From Lachnospiraceae bacterium UBA7196 (GTDB taxonomy: Bacteria; Bacillota; Clostridia; Lachnospirales; Lachnospiraceae): DNA of 64,000 bases. Location: contig DKUU01000039.1 in assembly GCA_002490835.1 (NCBI GenBank), positions 206,972 through 270,971 of the forward strand, written 5' to 3'. Both the position numbers and the translations under genes were made by a program. The notes beneath the pieces are model-generated. The model did not search any database. It was not told the origin of the DNA and saw only the letters and a program-made list of their open reading frames with translations. This document shows positions 1 through 8,706 of the stretch, piece by piece. How positions within the stretch are numbered: position 1 is the first letter of the stretch; each line of letters starts with the position of its first letter.

Positions 1-201
1 GCGGACCTGCTGCGGCAGGATGGCATTGAAACGCAGCAGGAAGAAGGCTGGCTGCTGCTCCCCATGCTGGAAGATGCTCTGGCCGCGAAGCTCATCCGCA
101 ATCTGATAGAACAGAATATCTCTCTGTACCGCATAGAGCAGCGGGAAACCAGCCTTGAAGATATCTTCCTGACGCTGACAGGAAAGGAGAGCAGCTTATG
201 A
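1..201 (+). CDS. ABC transporter ATP-binding protein, C-terminal fragment
   Basis: The frame is open from the first base and ends in TGA at 199-201, giving 66 residues. It has no Walker or signature motifs because those would lie upstream of the window. The tail contains SLEDIFLTLTG, a typical ending of ABC-2 type drug/lantibiotic exporter ATPases. The stop overlaps the next start (ATGA at 198-201), so the ATPase and the following permease are probably translationally coupled. By inference it is the ATPase of the exporter whose two permeases follow. Its specificity cannot be read from this fragment. Confidence 0.75.
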   Translation, partial: ADLLRQDGIETQQEEGWLLLPMLEDALAAKLIRNLIEQNISLYRIEQRETSLEDIFLTLTGKESSL

Positions 202-950
202 AAACCTTACAACTTGAATTTTATAAGATCAGACGCAGAAATGTATGGCTTTCCATGTTTGCCATGCTGGGGATACAGATTCTGTGGGGACAATGGTCCA
301 TGCGCAATCCGAAGGACTGGGAACTTGAAAGCGGCTGGATGTCCCTGCTCTACTCTCTGACGGTTTTGGACGGGCTGATGATGCCCACCATTATGTCGCT
401 GTTAGCTTCCCGTCTTGCCGACATTGAACACAAAGGCAATACCTATAAACAGCTAAAAACATTACGGTCTGCCGCCAGCCTTTATCACGCAAAAGCGCTC
501 TGCGGCACGGTCATCCTCACGGTCCTGCTGGCGTCTCAGGCAGCCGTTTTCATCCTGTACGGTTATTATCTGGGCTATGAGGGCAACCCTGACCCCCGTT
601 ATTATCTGTTAGCCTATGGGTTAAAATTTGCAAGCTGCCTGTCCCTGTTTTTATTACAGCTCCTGCTCTCCATGTACTTTGCCAACCAGATGATCCCACT
701 GGTCATTGGGCTTGGCGGCTCCATGGTCGCACTGTTTGTCATGTTTGTTTCCAACTATTCCTTTTTGCCTTGGGGCGGTATTCTCAGCAGCAGTCTGGTC
801 GGCATGGACTGGGATCAAACGAGCAGTATCATCATATATTTTTATCGCGATTACTCCAAAGCGGAAACAGCCGCCGTCATCTGCATCTTTATCTGGGTTT
901 TCGTGTTCTACGCAGCAGGTCGAAGGCTGTTTACACGTAGAGAAGCGTAA
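198..950 (+). CDS. ABC-2 type permease, lantibiotic-immunity-like (MutE/EpiE-like)
   Basis: This is a 250-residue membrane protein with about six hydrophobic segments. It begins with the short basic amphipathic stretch (MKTLQLEFYKIRRRNVW) seen in permeases of lantibiotic self-protection transporters. The start overlaps the stop of the ATPase fragment, and a second permease of similar size follows 89 bp later. An ATPase with two different ABC-2 permeases of about 250 residues is the usual make-up of LanFEG immunity transporters, which pump peptide antibiotics out of the membrane. No lantibiotic biosynthesis gene is visible here, so resistance or a regulated detox role is as likely as self-immunity. 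The family call is from sequence style; the substrate is unknown. Confidence 0.7.
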   Translation: MKTLQLEFYKIRRRNVWLSMFAMLGIQILWGQWSMRNPKDWELESGWMSLLYSLTVLDGLMMPTIMSLLASRLADIEHKGNTYKQLKTLRSAASLYHAKALCGTVILTVLLASQAAVFILYGYYLGYEGNPDPRYYLLAYGLKFASCLSLFLLQLLLSMYFANQMIPLVIGLGGSMVALFVMFVSNYSFLPWGGILSSSLVGMDWDQTSSIIIYFYRDYSKAETAAVICIFIWVFVFYAAGRRLFTRREA

Positions 951-1039
951 CTAATACGAAACCATTACCAAATGTTGATATAGACAAGAGTACTATTGCT
1001 CAACCAAGTTTTGAATCATCAAAAGGAGGACCTCACACA

Positions 1040-1765
1040 ATGACTGCACTTCAAAAAACCATAACAGCAGAACGCATTAAATTAAGACGGAGTCCCGTCT
1101 GGCTGGCTTTCTTCGGTCTGCCTTTGATCTCCGCCTTTTTCGGCACAAACAATTATCGCATGAATCAGGGCATCCTACAAAACGAATGGTTCAGTCTCTG
1201 GACGCAGCACTCCCTGTTTCTCTGCTTCTTCTTTATGCCCGCATTGATCGGTACTTACTGCTCCTACCTGTGGCGGCTGGAGCATTCCCGCACTAACTGG
1301 AACGCTTTTTTGACCGCACCCGTGCCGCATTTTGCCCTCTACTTCGGCAAGCTTTTTCAGGGTGTCCTGATGACGATTTTAGGCAACGCATGGGTGTTTT
1401 CCCTGTATTATGTATGCGGAAAATTCTGTGGATTAAACAGCCCTCTGCCGAAAGCGGTCCTCTCATGGTTTCTCTGCGGAATGCTCGGCGGCATCGTGGT
1501 CTGTGGTGTCCAGCTTACAATCTCCATGTGGATCCGCTCTTTCGCAATCCCCATCGGCATCGCTGTTGCCGGCGGGATCGGCGGCATGTTCATGACCAAT
1601 AATGGCTGGGGGCTTTATTATCCCTACTCGCTCTACGCAATCGGAATGCGCGCCAATAATCCCAATATGGAAATCCCCCTCGGTCAGTTTCTCTCAGGAT
1701 GCGTCGTCTACATCCTGATCTGCTGCATCATTTCCGTGTGGAAATTAAAACGCGGGGAAGGGTGA
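1040..1765 (+). CDS. ABC-2 type permease, lantibiotic-immunity-like (MutG-like)
   Basis: This 241-residue protein has about six transmembrane segments and again starts with a basic stretch (ITAERIKLRRSPVWLAFFG). It is preceded by a very strong ribosome-binding site (AAAGGAGGACC, 1020-1030). It follows the first permease and is probably the second membrane half of a heterodimeric ABC-2 exporter of the LanFEG type. The 89 bp between the permeases contains no terminator-like hairpin, so they likely share a transcript. It converges with the ketopantoate reductase-like gene, leaving only 3 bp between stop codons. Specificity cannot be deduced. Confidence 0.7.
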   Translation: MTALQKTITAERIKLRRSPVWLAFFGLPLISAFFGTNNYRMNQGILQNEWFSLWTQHSLFLCFFFMPALIGTYCSYLWRLEHSRTNWNAFLTAPVPHFALYFGKLFQGVLMTILGNAWVFSLYYVCGKFCGLNSPLPKAVLSWFLCGMLGGIVVCGVQLTISMWIRSFAIPIGIAVAGGIGGMFMTNNGWGLYYPYSLYAIGMRANNPNMEIPLGQFLSGCVVYILICCIISVWKLKRGEG

Positions 1766-1768
1766 ATA

Positions 1769-2686
1769 TCATAAACTTTCCTTCCGCGCCTTTCTTGCCA
1801 CCATCTCATACGTGGGCGTAGGTACACCGTACCGCGCCCCCATCCGCACCACTTCGTAAATAAGGCCGTCAATCTCGGAAGGCCTGCCCGCATAGATATC
1901 CCGCTGCATAGAAGTGCTGGCTTCAGGGCTTAGGGTATCCAATATCTGTAAGTTTGTGGTAACGATATCTACTAAAAAGGGAACATCCATAGCTACCGCC
2001 AGCGCGTCGATCTCCCGCATCAGCTTCACAAAGGTATCTCTGGGCTCCCCGGTCTGCTGCACGGCCCCTGCAGAAACATGATAATAAAGACCGCAGGCCG
2101 CCATGGGCGACACATAGGCGAACTTCTGCAAAGCGTCCCGTCTGATATTCTCGGAAAGCACCCCGTCAATGCCGCTCTCTTTTAAATCTTTCACCACCTC
2201 AAACAAGGCGGGGCACATCTCCTCTTCCCGTCGCACACCGTACACAATGCGGAAGATATCGCCGCGAAGCAGGATCGTACCCGGCTCCTTGATCTCTCCG
2301 GCAATATAAATACAGCCGTCCGTCACCAAAATATCCGGCAGTTTCTCCTGCATCCTGCCGCCAGTCCCGTAAATATTAAGGATGGGGATGACAATGGTGT
2401 CACTTTTTGCAATCCGGCGAATAAATGGAATGGTATCTTCCAGAGAATACCCCTTCACGCACACAAAGATAATATCCGGCTGCTCCTCATAATGCTCCAT
2501 ATCCGTCGCCTTGATGGGATGCACAGTATAATTTCCCTTCTTCGTGGTCTCCATCTTAAGGCCTTCTTCCTGCATCTTTTTCAGGTGCTCACCCCTCGCA
2601 ATCAGGGTCACGTCCTTACCCGCCTGCGTCATATAAGCGCCGATGCTGCCGCCCGTACCGCCCGCGCCGATCACAAGATATTTCAT
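1769..2686 (-). CDS. 2-dehydropantoate 2-reductase family protein (PanE/ApbA-like)
   Basis: The protein has 305 residues, the usual length for ketopantoate reductases. It begins with a Rossmann dinucleotide motif, GAGGTGGSIG, at residues 7-16. A central KFAYVSP segment carries the expected catalytic lysine, and the C-terminal part (PSEIDGLIYEVVRMGARYG) resembles the family helix with the conserved glutamate. Enzymes of this family reduce ketopantoate to pantoate with NADPH in coenzyme A synthesis. No other pantothenate gene is adjacent and the family contains many paralogues, so the exact substrate is uncertain. A GGGAGGG ribosome-binding site lies upstream of the ATG. It is divergent from the Mrp-like operon. 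Confidence 0.75.
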   Translation of the reverse strand: MKYLVIGAGGTGGSIGAYMTQAGKDVTLIARGEHLKKMQEEGLKMETTKKGNYTVHPIKATDMEHYEEQPDIIFVCVKGYSLEDTIPFIRRIAKSDTIVIPILNIYGTGGRMQEKLPDILVTDGCIYIAGEIKEPGTILLRGDIFRIVYGVRREEEMCPALFEVVKDLKESGIDGVLSENIRRDALQKFAYVSPMAACGLYYHVSAGAVQQTGEPRDTFVKLMREIDALAVAMDVPFLVDIVTTNLQILDTLSPEASTSMQRDIYAGRPSEIDGLIYEVVRMGARYGVPTPTYEMVARKARKESL

Positions 2687-2780
2687 ATTTTCAATTTCCC
2701 TCCCACTTCCTTCCTAATAAGCATATTTTACAAAATTTTTCTCACGACCACAAGCAGAGATTTCTCATAAAAACCCCCTC

Positions 2781-2809
2781 TTGACACATCCCGTTTTTAG
2801 GTCCATAAT
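2781..2809 (+). promoter_or_regulatory. Putative housekeeping promoter of the Mrp-like operon
   Basis: A perfect -35 box TTGACA (2781-2786) is followed after exactly 17 bp by CATAAT (2804-2809). This fits a vegetative sigma-70/SigA promoter for the operon starting at 2883. The rest of the 2687-2882 gap shows no riboswitch-like structure that I can recognise. Confidence 0.7.
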
Positions 2810-2882
2810 AGCATCGTTGTATAAACTGCCTTTTTAATAGGAAGAAACTTTTCAAAGAATTACAGATGAGCGGGGTAAGAAA

Positions 2883-3344
2883 ATGTTTATACTGTTCTTT
2901 TTGATCTGGGTTATTTTTAACGGGCAATGGACCGCTGAAATTGCGGCCTTCGGTGTGGTCATTGCAGGTCTGATGTACCTGTTTTTATGCAAATTTTTAA
3001 ACTACAGTCCGAAGTATGACCTGTTTTTTCTGAAAAAATCCCCTCTTTTGATCCAATATATGTTCACGCTTGTCATTGAGATCATCAAAGCAAATCTGGC
3101 TGTCTTTCGCCTGATCTATACGGCGGAGTATGAATTAGAACCTGCCGTGGTACACTTTCAGACGGATCTGCGTTCTACGTTTGCACGGGTGCTTTTAGCC
3201 AATTCGATTACGCTGACACCCGGTACCATCACAGTCTCTCTGCAAGATGATCACTACATGGTTCACTGTCTTGACAAAGATCTTGCGGAGGGCATTGCCG
3301 ACTCCGTGTTTGTGAAACTATTAAGAAAAATAGAGGAGAACTAG
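2883..3344 (+). CDS. mrpE: Mrp-type Na+/H+ antiporter subunit E
   Basis: The 153 residues match the size and layout of MnhE/MrpE: two or three N-terminal membrane helices and a soluble C-terminal part. That part contains the family stretch around ANSITLTPGTITVSL (residues about 102-116). MrpE is a small accessory subunit of the multisubunit Mrp cation/proton antiporter in the cytoplasmic membrane. It is the first gene of the operon, 74 bp after the putative -10 box. A GGGGT ribosome-binding site precedes the ATG. The next gene starts 3 bp after its stop. Confidence 0.9.
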   Translation: MFILFFLIWVIFNGQWTAEIAAFGVVIAGLMYLFLCKFLNYSPKYDLFFLKKSPLLIQYMFTLVIEIIKANLAVFRLIYTAEYELEPAVVHFQTDLRSTFARVLLANSITLTPGTITVSLQDDHYMVHCLDKDLAEGIADSVFVKLLRKIEEN

Positions 3345-3347
3345 CCC

Positions 3348-3668
3348 ATGGAAATTTATCACACACTCTACATTGCGCTGCTGGCGCTCTTTTCCTTCCT
3401 GCTGCTCATCTGCCTGATCCGCGCCGTAAAGGGACCGCAGGTGGCCGACCGTCTGATGGCTGTCAATATGATGGGTACCATGGTCATGGTCATGATCTCT
3501 GTGCTGGCGCTTCTCCTAAACGAGGGGTATCTGGTAGATATCTGTCTGATCTACGCTATGATCAGCTTCCTCTCGGTGGTAGTCCTCTCTAAGGTCTACA
3601 TCGGCATTTACGAGGAACGTATGCGGAAAAAGAATGAAGAGGAGGACATCCCGCATGACAGTCATTGA
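3348..3668 (+). CDS. mrpF: Mrp-type antiporter subunit F
   Basis: This 106-residue protein has three hydrophobic helices and the MrpF-like stretch IRAVKGPQVADRLMAVNMMG after the first. MrpF is a small membrane subunit thought to stabilise the Mrp complex. It lies between subunits E and G in the canonical E-F-G order. Its 3' end overlaps the start of the G subunit (3655), which argues for translational coupling. The charged tail (MRKKNEEEDIPHDSH) is short and unremarkable. Confidence 0.88.
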   Translation: MEIYHTLYIALLALFSFLLLICLIRAVKGPQVADRLMAVNMMGTMVMVMISVLALLLNEGYLVDICLIYAMISFLSVVVLSKVYIGIYEERMRKKNEEEDIPHDSH

Positions 3669-4077
3669 ATGGATCCGTTTCCTGACGGGAAGCCTGTTTT
3701 TGTTAATTGGTATCGTTATGTTTTTTACGGAGCTGTTCGGCGTATTTCATTTTAAGTATGTCCTGAACCGGATGCATGCCGCCGCTATGGGCGATACGCT
3801 GGCAATCAGCGCCTGTCTGCTCGGCCTGATGATTTTTTCGGGATTTAACTTTACTACCCTGAAACTGTTTCTCATCATCGTATTTTTATGGTTCGCATCC
3901 CCCGTCTCCTCTCATGTGCTGGCGAGACTGGAGACTGCCACCAACGAAAACCTGAACAAATACTGTGAGATTTATGAAGATATAACCGATCTGGAACGGG
4001 AGCTTGCCGCGAGAAACGATACTGAAACAGGCAAAGCCCCTGAAAAGACAGAAGAAAAGGAGGCATCCGCGTTATGA
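3655..4077 (+). CDS. mrpG: Mrp-type antiporter subunit G
   Basis: I chose the ATG at 3655, giving 140 residues, because a GAGGAGG ribosome-binding site precedes it and the product then begins like MnhG/MrpG proteins (MTVIEWIRFLTG). Three membrane helices and the family segment VLNRMHAAAMGDTLAISACLLGL follow, with a substitution-rich charged tail (about residues 105-140) that is longer than in many MrpG proteins. The start lies inside the end of mrpF and the stop overlaps the next start. The role is as an accessory subunit of the antiporter. Confidence 0.87.
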   Translation: MTVIEWIRFLTGSLFLLIGIVMFFTELFGVFHFKYVLNRMHAAAMGDTLAISACLLGLMIFSGFNFTTLKLFLIIVFLWFASPVSSHVLARLETATNENLNKYCEIYEDITDLERELAARNDTETGKAPEKTEEKEASAL

Positions 4078-4364
4078 CAGCTTTTCAGATTATCTTAATG
4101 GGACTGTTGATCGTCTGCGCAGTCTCCGTAAGCTTTTCCAAAAACCTGTTAAATTCCATACTGATCTATATGTCTTTCAGTCTGGTGATGTCCATGCTCT
4201 GGATCTGTCTGGAATCCCCCGACCTTGCCATTACGGAGGCCGCCGTAGGCGCAGGGATCACCAGCGTACTCTTCTTTGTGACTCTGAAAAAGATTCACGC
4301 AATCGAAGCCGGGAAAGAAGATAAGAGAACGGAAGGGAAAACGGAGGAGATAACAAATGAGTAA
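4074..4364 (+). CDS. MbhD/DUF4040-like subunit (detached part of MrpA)
   Basis: The 96-residue product has three hydrophobic helices and the sequence DLAITEAAVGAGITSVLFFVTL, characteristic of the DUF4040/MbhD domain. In Bacillus-type Mrp systems this domain is part of the long MrpA C-terminus, while in group 2 Mrp and membrane-bound hydrogenase clusters it is a separate gene. The glutamate in ITEAAVGAG is the conserved membrane charge of the domain. It overlaps mrpG (ATGA at 4074) and the following gene by 8 bp. The assignment to the domain family is firm; its mechanistic role is inferred from family knowledge. Confidence 0.82.
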   Translation: MTAFQIILMGLLIVCAVSVSFSKNLLNSILIYMSFSLVMSMLWICLESPDLAITEAAVGAGITSVLFFVTLKKIHAIEAGKEDKRTEGKTEEITNE

Positions 4365-5307
4365 GAAAAAAGCGCCCGAAGCCTATCAAAAAACCTTTTC
4401 CTTCCGCTTTTTCAGATGGATCAGCGGGGAAAAGGATCCCTACCTGAACGAGATAGAAATGCGCCCGCAGGCAGAATATCACGTGGATCCGGAAGCCGTC
4501 CTGCGCCGTGAAAAGGAGCATGACGCCATTCTGGACAAAGTCTATGACACGGAACATAATAAGGAGCTGAAACTTTTTCACAGTCTCTATGAGATTACCA
4601 GCGTTTTATTCTGCATCTTTTTGATCGCTCTGCTCTTAATAACGGTTTCCTATCTGCCCGCCGTCGGGACAGTGACCCGTCCGGTCAATAACGAGGTGGC
4701 TACACGCTACATTGAAGACGGTCTGGAAGAGACGGGCGCCATCAACATCGTAGCCGGCATGATCTTGGATTACAGGGCGTTCGACACATTGGGAGAATCC
4801 CATGTCCTGTTCGTAGCCACGATCACGGTGCTCATCCTGCTCCGCCTGAATAAGGGGCAGGAAGATCAAAACGACCGTATTTTTGAACCCAAAAACGACG
4901 CGATCCTACAGCTTGTGGCGACGTTTCTGGTGCCGATCATCATGATCTTCGGTATTTATATCATCTTAAACGGACATCTTGGCCCCGGCGGCGGTTTCTC
5001 CGGCGGTGCGGTGATCGGCGCGGGACTGGTCCTCTATCTGAACGCGTTCGGCTTCGCCAAAACAGAGCGGTTTTTTACGGAAAAAACTTACAAATGGGTG
5101 TGCTTTTTCTCCCTCTCTTTCTACTGTCTGGCCAAAAGCTACTCCTTCTACACGGGAGCCAATCAGCTTCACAGCGTGATCCCCAAGGGGACGCCCGGCG
5201 CGATCCTCTCCAGCGGCCTGATCCTGCCCTTAAACATTGCCGTAGGGCTGGTGGTGGCCTGCACGATCTACGCTTTTTACGCGATGTTCCGAAAAGGAGG
5301 ATTCTAA
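4357..5307 (+). CDS. mrpB: MbhE-MrpB fusion subunit
   Basis: The protein has 316 residues, about twice a normal MrpB. Residues 1-75 are a soluble charged leader. Residues about 75-170 contain two helices flanking an extracytoplasmic loop with ETGAINIVAGMILDYRAFDTLGE, which resembles the MbhE domain found at the MrpA C-terminus. Residues about 175-316 form the MrpB domain, with the hallmark GHLGPGGGFSGGAVIGAG. The gene therefore joins a detached piece of MrpA to MrpB. It overlaps its neighbours on both sides (8 bp upstream; TAATG downstream). The leader has no recognised function. Confidence 0.85.
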   Translation: MSKKKAPEAYQKTFSFRFFRWISGEKDPYLNEIEMRPQAEYHVDPEAVLRREKEHDAILDKVYDTEHNKELKLFHSLYEITSVLFCIFLIALLLITVSYLPAVGTVTRPVNNEVATRYIEDGLEETGAINIVAGMILDYRAFDTLGESHVLFVATITVLILLRLNKGQEDQNDRIFEPKNDAILQLVATFLVPIIMIFGIYIILNGHLGPGGGFSGGAVIGAGLVLYLNAFGFAKTERFFTEKTYKWVCFFSLSFYCLAKSYSFYTGANQLHSVIPKGTPGAILSSGLILPLNIAVGLVVACTIYAFYAMFRKGGF

Positions 5308-5681
5308 TGGGCCCTAATTTATTTGCAAACTATGGGGAAGCGGTATCGGCAATCCTGTTCTGTATCGGTTTCACCAACCTGCTTCTGCAGAAAAATCTGA
5401 TCAAAAAGATCATCGGTCTGAACATTATGGACAGCGCGATTTACCTCTTCCTTGCGGAAAAAGGCTATATCGCGGGGCGGGTTGCGCCCATTGTGGTAAA
5501 CGGCGTAACCAGTACGGAAGCTTATATCAATCCGATTCCCAGCGGCCTCGTCCTGACGGGTATCGTAGTATCCGTGTCCGTGACTGCGCTGATGCTGTCC
5601 CTGACAATCCGCCTTTATACCCGATATCATACGCTGGATCTGGACGAGATCTCCCGACAGCTAAAAAAGGAGGGGCGCTAG
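5307..5681 (+). CDS. mrpC: Mrp-type antiporter subunit C (NuoK-like)
   Basis: I place the start at ATG 5307, which overlaps the upstream stop in TAATG and is preceded by AAAAGGAGG. An in-frame extension upstream would run through mrpB. The 124-residue product has three helices and the NuoK/MnhC-like segments KIIGLNIMDSAIYLFL and DPIPSGLVLTGIVVSVS-like IPSGLVLTGIVVSVS. MrpC is homologous to NuoK of complex I and sits between the proton-channel subunits. The ATG of the next gene follows the stop directly. Confidence 0.88.
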   Translation: MGPNLFANYGEAVSAILFCIGFTNLLLQKNLIKKIIGLNIMDSAIYLFLAEKGYIAGRVAPIVVNGVTSTEAYINPIPSGLVLTGIVVSVSVTALMLSLTIRLYTRYHTLDLDEISRQLKKEGR

Positions 5682-7175
5682 ATGAACTTTATATGCAATT
5701 TCCCTTTCTTTTCCATCCTGTTAAGCCTTTTTTCGGGCACGATCTGTTCCGTGCTGCCCGCCAAGGCCGCCAAAGTAGTGAACCGCGTGGTGATCGCCGT
5801 GATCGGCCTGCTCTCAGCGATCCTGCTCCTTTACCTGTTATCCGTGGGCGAACCGTTTGTTTACTGGATGGGGCATTTCCCCGCTCCGTGGGGCAACGAG
5901 ATCCGCGCCGGGGTACTGGAGGCCGGCATGGCATTGTTTTTTTGCATCATCATGTACTTATCCATGGCCGGTGGCGCACATAAACTCTACGACGAGGTAG
6001 ATGAGAGCAAACATAACCTCTACTATATTTTGGTGAATCTCCTGCTCTCCTCCCTGCTGGCGCTGGTCTACACCAACGATATGTTCACGGCTTACGTTTT
6101 CGTGGAGATCAACACCATTTCCGCCTGCGGCCTGATCATGATCAGACAGGTGGGCCGTACCATTGAAGCAGCCGTCCGCTATATGATCATGAGCCTTCTG
6201 GGCTCCGGACTTTTACTCTTTGGCCTCTGCATCATGTACGACCTCACAGGCCACCTTCTGATGAGCAACATCAAAGAGTCGGTCGGTCTGCTGGTGGCAA
6301 ACGGCGAATATCAGATTCCGCTGATCGTCTCCATCGCCCTGATGTGCGTGGGACTGTGTATCAAAAGCGCACTGTTTCCCTTTCACGCATGGCTGCCGGA
6401 CGCTTACGGATATTCTACGGTATCCTCTGCGGCGATCCTATCCAGTCTGGTATCCAAGGGCTATATATTTTTGCTGATCAAAATCATTTACCGTGTGATC
6501 GGCTTCGACAATTTTAACAGTACAAGAATCATCGACGTACTTTTTGTCTTCGGCTTGATGGGGATGATCTTTGGCTCCATCAGCGCTATCCGGGAAAACG
6601 ATATCCGCAGGATGATTGCGTTTTCCTCCGTGGCGCAGATCGGCTACATTTACATGGGTTTCGGTATGGGAACGCAGACGGGCATGGTGGCGAGCGTCTA
6701 CCACATCCTGTCCCACGCGGCCACCAAGTCCCTGCTGTTTATCGCCGCGATCGGTCTCACGGAAGTCTCCGGCGGCAGCCGTAAATTTGCCGATCTGACG
6801 GGGGCCGGCTACCGCAATAAATGGGCTGGTGTGGCCTTTACCGTCGGCTCGCTGTCGATGGTGGGTATCCCCCTCTTTTCCGGCTTTATCAGCAAGCTGC
6901 TCTTTGCGCAGGCGGCGGTTCAGGTAGAGGGCAAGATGCTGGCTTCGCTGATCGTATTGGGGATCAGTACGGTGCTGAACGCAGTTTATTTTATGAAGAC
7001 CGTAATCCGCATCTATACCGCTGCGAAAGATTCCCCTTACGGGGGCATGACCTTCGGGAAGATGAAAATTTACGCGATTACGCTTATTTTCTTTATGTTA
7101 GTGAATGTACTTCTGGGCGTCAGCTCCCAGCCGGTCGTCGATCTGATCTGGCAGGGGCTCACGATGTTCAGCTAA
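5682..7175 (+). CDS. mrpD: Mrp/complex I proton-channel subunit 1 (MrpD-like)
   Basis: The 497-residue polytopic membrane protein (about 14 helices) belongs to the MrpA/MrpD/NuoLMN proton-channel family. The core contains KSALFPFHAWLPDAYGYSTVSSA-type sequence at about residues 227-245, with the conserved lysine and tryptophan-leucine-proline, then the discontinuous-helix region. It begins immediately after the mrpC stop. This is the first of four consecutive large antiporter-like subunits and the one in the canonical MrpD position. It would translocate protons in exchange for Na+ or another cation. Confidence 0.88.
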   Translation: MNFICNFPFFSILLSLFSGTICSVLPAKAAKVVNRVVIAVIGLLSAILLLYLLSVGEPFVYWMGHFPAPWGNEIRAGVLEAGMALFFCIIMYLSMAGGAHKLYDEVDESKHNLYYILVNLLLSSLLALVYTNDMFTAYVFVEINTISACGLIMIRQVGRTIEAAVRYMIMSLLGSGLLLFGLCIMYDLTGHLLMSNIKESVGLLVANGEYQIPLIVSIALMCVGLCIKSALFPFHAWLPDAYGYSTVSSAAILSSLVSKGYIFLLIKIIYRVIGFDNFNSTRIIDVLFVFGLMGMIFGSISAIRENDIRRMIAFSSVAQIGYIYMGFGMGTQTGMVASVYHILSHAATKSLLFIAAIGLTEVSGGSRKFADLTGAGYRNKWAGVAFTVGSLSMVGIPLFSGFISKLLFAQAAVQVEGKMLASLIVLGISTVLNAVYFMKTVIRIYTAAKDSPYGGMTFGKMKIYAITLIFFMLVNVLLGVSSQPVVDLIWQGLTMFS

Positions 7176-7212
7176 GGGCCGCATTTTAATTAAGATATCA
7201 TGAGGTGATAAA

Positions 7213-8694
7213 ATGTATATGATCCTGTTATCCGTCTTTTTCCCGATTCTGGCCGGCGTGTTTTTACTGATCCGCTTTCGCACGCCTTTATCGGGCGAAG
7301 GAAACGCTTCAAAAAGAAAAACGCTGGTAACGCTGACCGGATGTTTTCTCGTTGTCACGGCCTTGTTTACCGGCGCTGCGATATTGACGCAGAAAGAAGG
7401 CGTTACCTTGTTTTATCTGACAAAAACGCTGCCGGTCTATTTTGAGATCGACCGCATGGGAACGCTCTTTTCCCTGCTCGCCCTTGTGGTTCTGCTTTGC
7501 GCGGGATTCTTTTCCTTCGAATATATGAAGCATGAAGAGCGGGAGAGCCGCTACTACGGCTTTTATCTGCTGGCGTTCGGTGTGCTGAACGGCCTGTGCT
7601 TTGCGGGCAATCTGATCACCTTTTACCTGTTCTTTGAACTTTTGACTCTGTCTTCCATGCCTCTGGTGCTGCATACCGGCTCCAAAGAGGCGGTAATGGC
7701 AGGCTTAAAATACTTATTTTACTCGCTCTGCGGTGCGTATGCCGCATTGTTTGGCATCTACTTTCTCTACCGTAACTGCGAGACGCTGTCCTTTAGCGCG
7801 GGAAGCGCATTGAAAGCATCCGCTGTTGCGGAGCAGGGCGGTTTTCTTCTGGCTGTGGCTTTCATTATGATCCTCGGCTTCGGCGTAAAAGCGGGTATGT
7901 TTCCCATGCACGCATGGCTGCCCGCCGCCCATCCGGTAGCGCCTGCGCCCGCATCGGCCGTTTTGTCCGCTCTGATCGTCAAGGCCGGTGTCCTTGCGCT
8001 CATTCGGGTAACCGGCTTGTTTGGCAGAGATTTTCTGCAGGAGACATGGGTGCAGACCGCATGGCTTGGTCTGACGCTGACCACAGTCTTTATGGGCTCG
8101 CTTCTGGCCTACCGGGAGCCTGTTTTGAAAAAAAGACTGGCTTACTCCACAGTCAGCCAGCTTTCCTACATCCTCTTCGGTCTGGCCGTCATGAATGAAG
8201 AAGCTTTTACCGGCAGCCTGCTGCATGTGCTGGCCCACGGCTTTATCAAAGCGGTCCTCTTCCTCTGTGCCGGAGCGATCATCTATAAAACGGGAAAAAC
8301 GCGGGTGGAAGAGCTGCGCGGTATCGGCAAGGAAATGCCCCTCACCATGTGGTGTTTCACCATCGCTTCTCTGGGATTGATCGGCATCCCGCCCACAGGC
8401 GGCTTTTTCAGCAAATGGCATCTGGCGGTCGGTTCTCTAAAGAGCGGTCTGCCTGTTTTCGATGTACTTGGTCCGGTCATCCTTTTGGTGAGCGCGCTGC
8501 TGACGGCGGGCTATCTGCTGCCAATCACGGTACAGGGGTTCTTTCCGGGAGCCGATTATGATTATAACACGCTGCAAAAGAAGGAACCCTGCGGACTGAT
8601 AACCGTACCGATTCTAATTCTGACAGTATTGTCGGTTTTAGTCGGGTTATTTTCAGATAACATCGCGCTTGCTATTACGGCGGCAGGATTATAA
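7213..8694 (+). CDS. Mrp/complex I proton-channel subunit 2 (MrpD/NuoM-like)
   Basis: This is a 493-residue paralogue of the preceding gene. It has about 14 helices and the proton-channel core GVKAGMFPMHAWLPAAHP, followed by VAPAPASAVLSALIVKAGV, as in NuoM and MrpD. The intracellular order and spacing (37 bp after the previous stop, with a GAGGTGATAA ribosome-binding site) place it in the same transcript. Canonical Mrp operons have only one MrpD, so this is an extra channel subunit. Whether it carries protons or the partner cation cannot be decided from sequence. Confidence 0.87.
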   Translation: MYMILLSVFFPILAGVFLLIRFRTPLSGEGNASKRKTLVTLTGCFLVVTALFTGAAILTQKEGVTLFYLTKTLPVYFEIDRMGTLFSLLALVVLLCAGFFSFEYMKHEERESRYYGFYLLAFGVLNGLCFAGNLITFYLFFELLTLSSMPLVLHTGSKEAVMAGLKYLFYSLCGAYAALFGIYFLYRNCETLSFSAGSALKASAVAEQGGFLLAVAFIMILGFGVKAGMFPMHAWLPAAHPVAPAPASAVLSALIVKAGVLALIRVTGLFGRDFLQETWVQTAWLGLTLTTVFMGSLLAYREPVLKKRLAYSTVSQLSYILFGLAVMNEEAFTGSLLHVLAHGFIKAVLFLCAGAIIYKTGKTRVEELRGIGKEMPLTMWCFTIASLGLIGIPPTGGFFSKWHLAVGSLKSGLPVFDVLGPVILLVSALLTAGYLLPITVQGFFPGADYDYNTLQKKEPCGLITVPILILTVLSVLVGLFSDNIALAITAAGL

Positions 8695-8706
8695 GGAGGT
8701 GCTGTT

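Noticed and set aside
5094..5306. Longer N-terminus for the MrpC-like protein.
   Set aside because: The extension lies inside the MbhE-MrpB gene in another frame; the shorter form begins like family members and has an AGGAGG site.
7714..8421. Long minus-strand open frame antisense to the second channel subunit gene.
   Set aside because: It lies wholly inside a well-supported channel gene, has no ribosome-binding site and shows composition typical of a reversed GC-rich reading frame.
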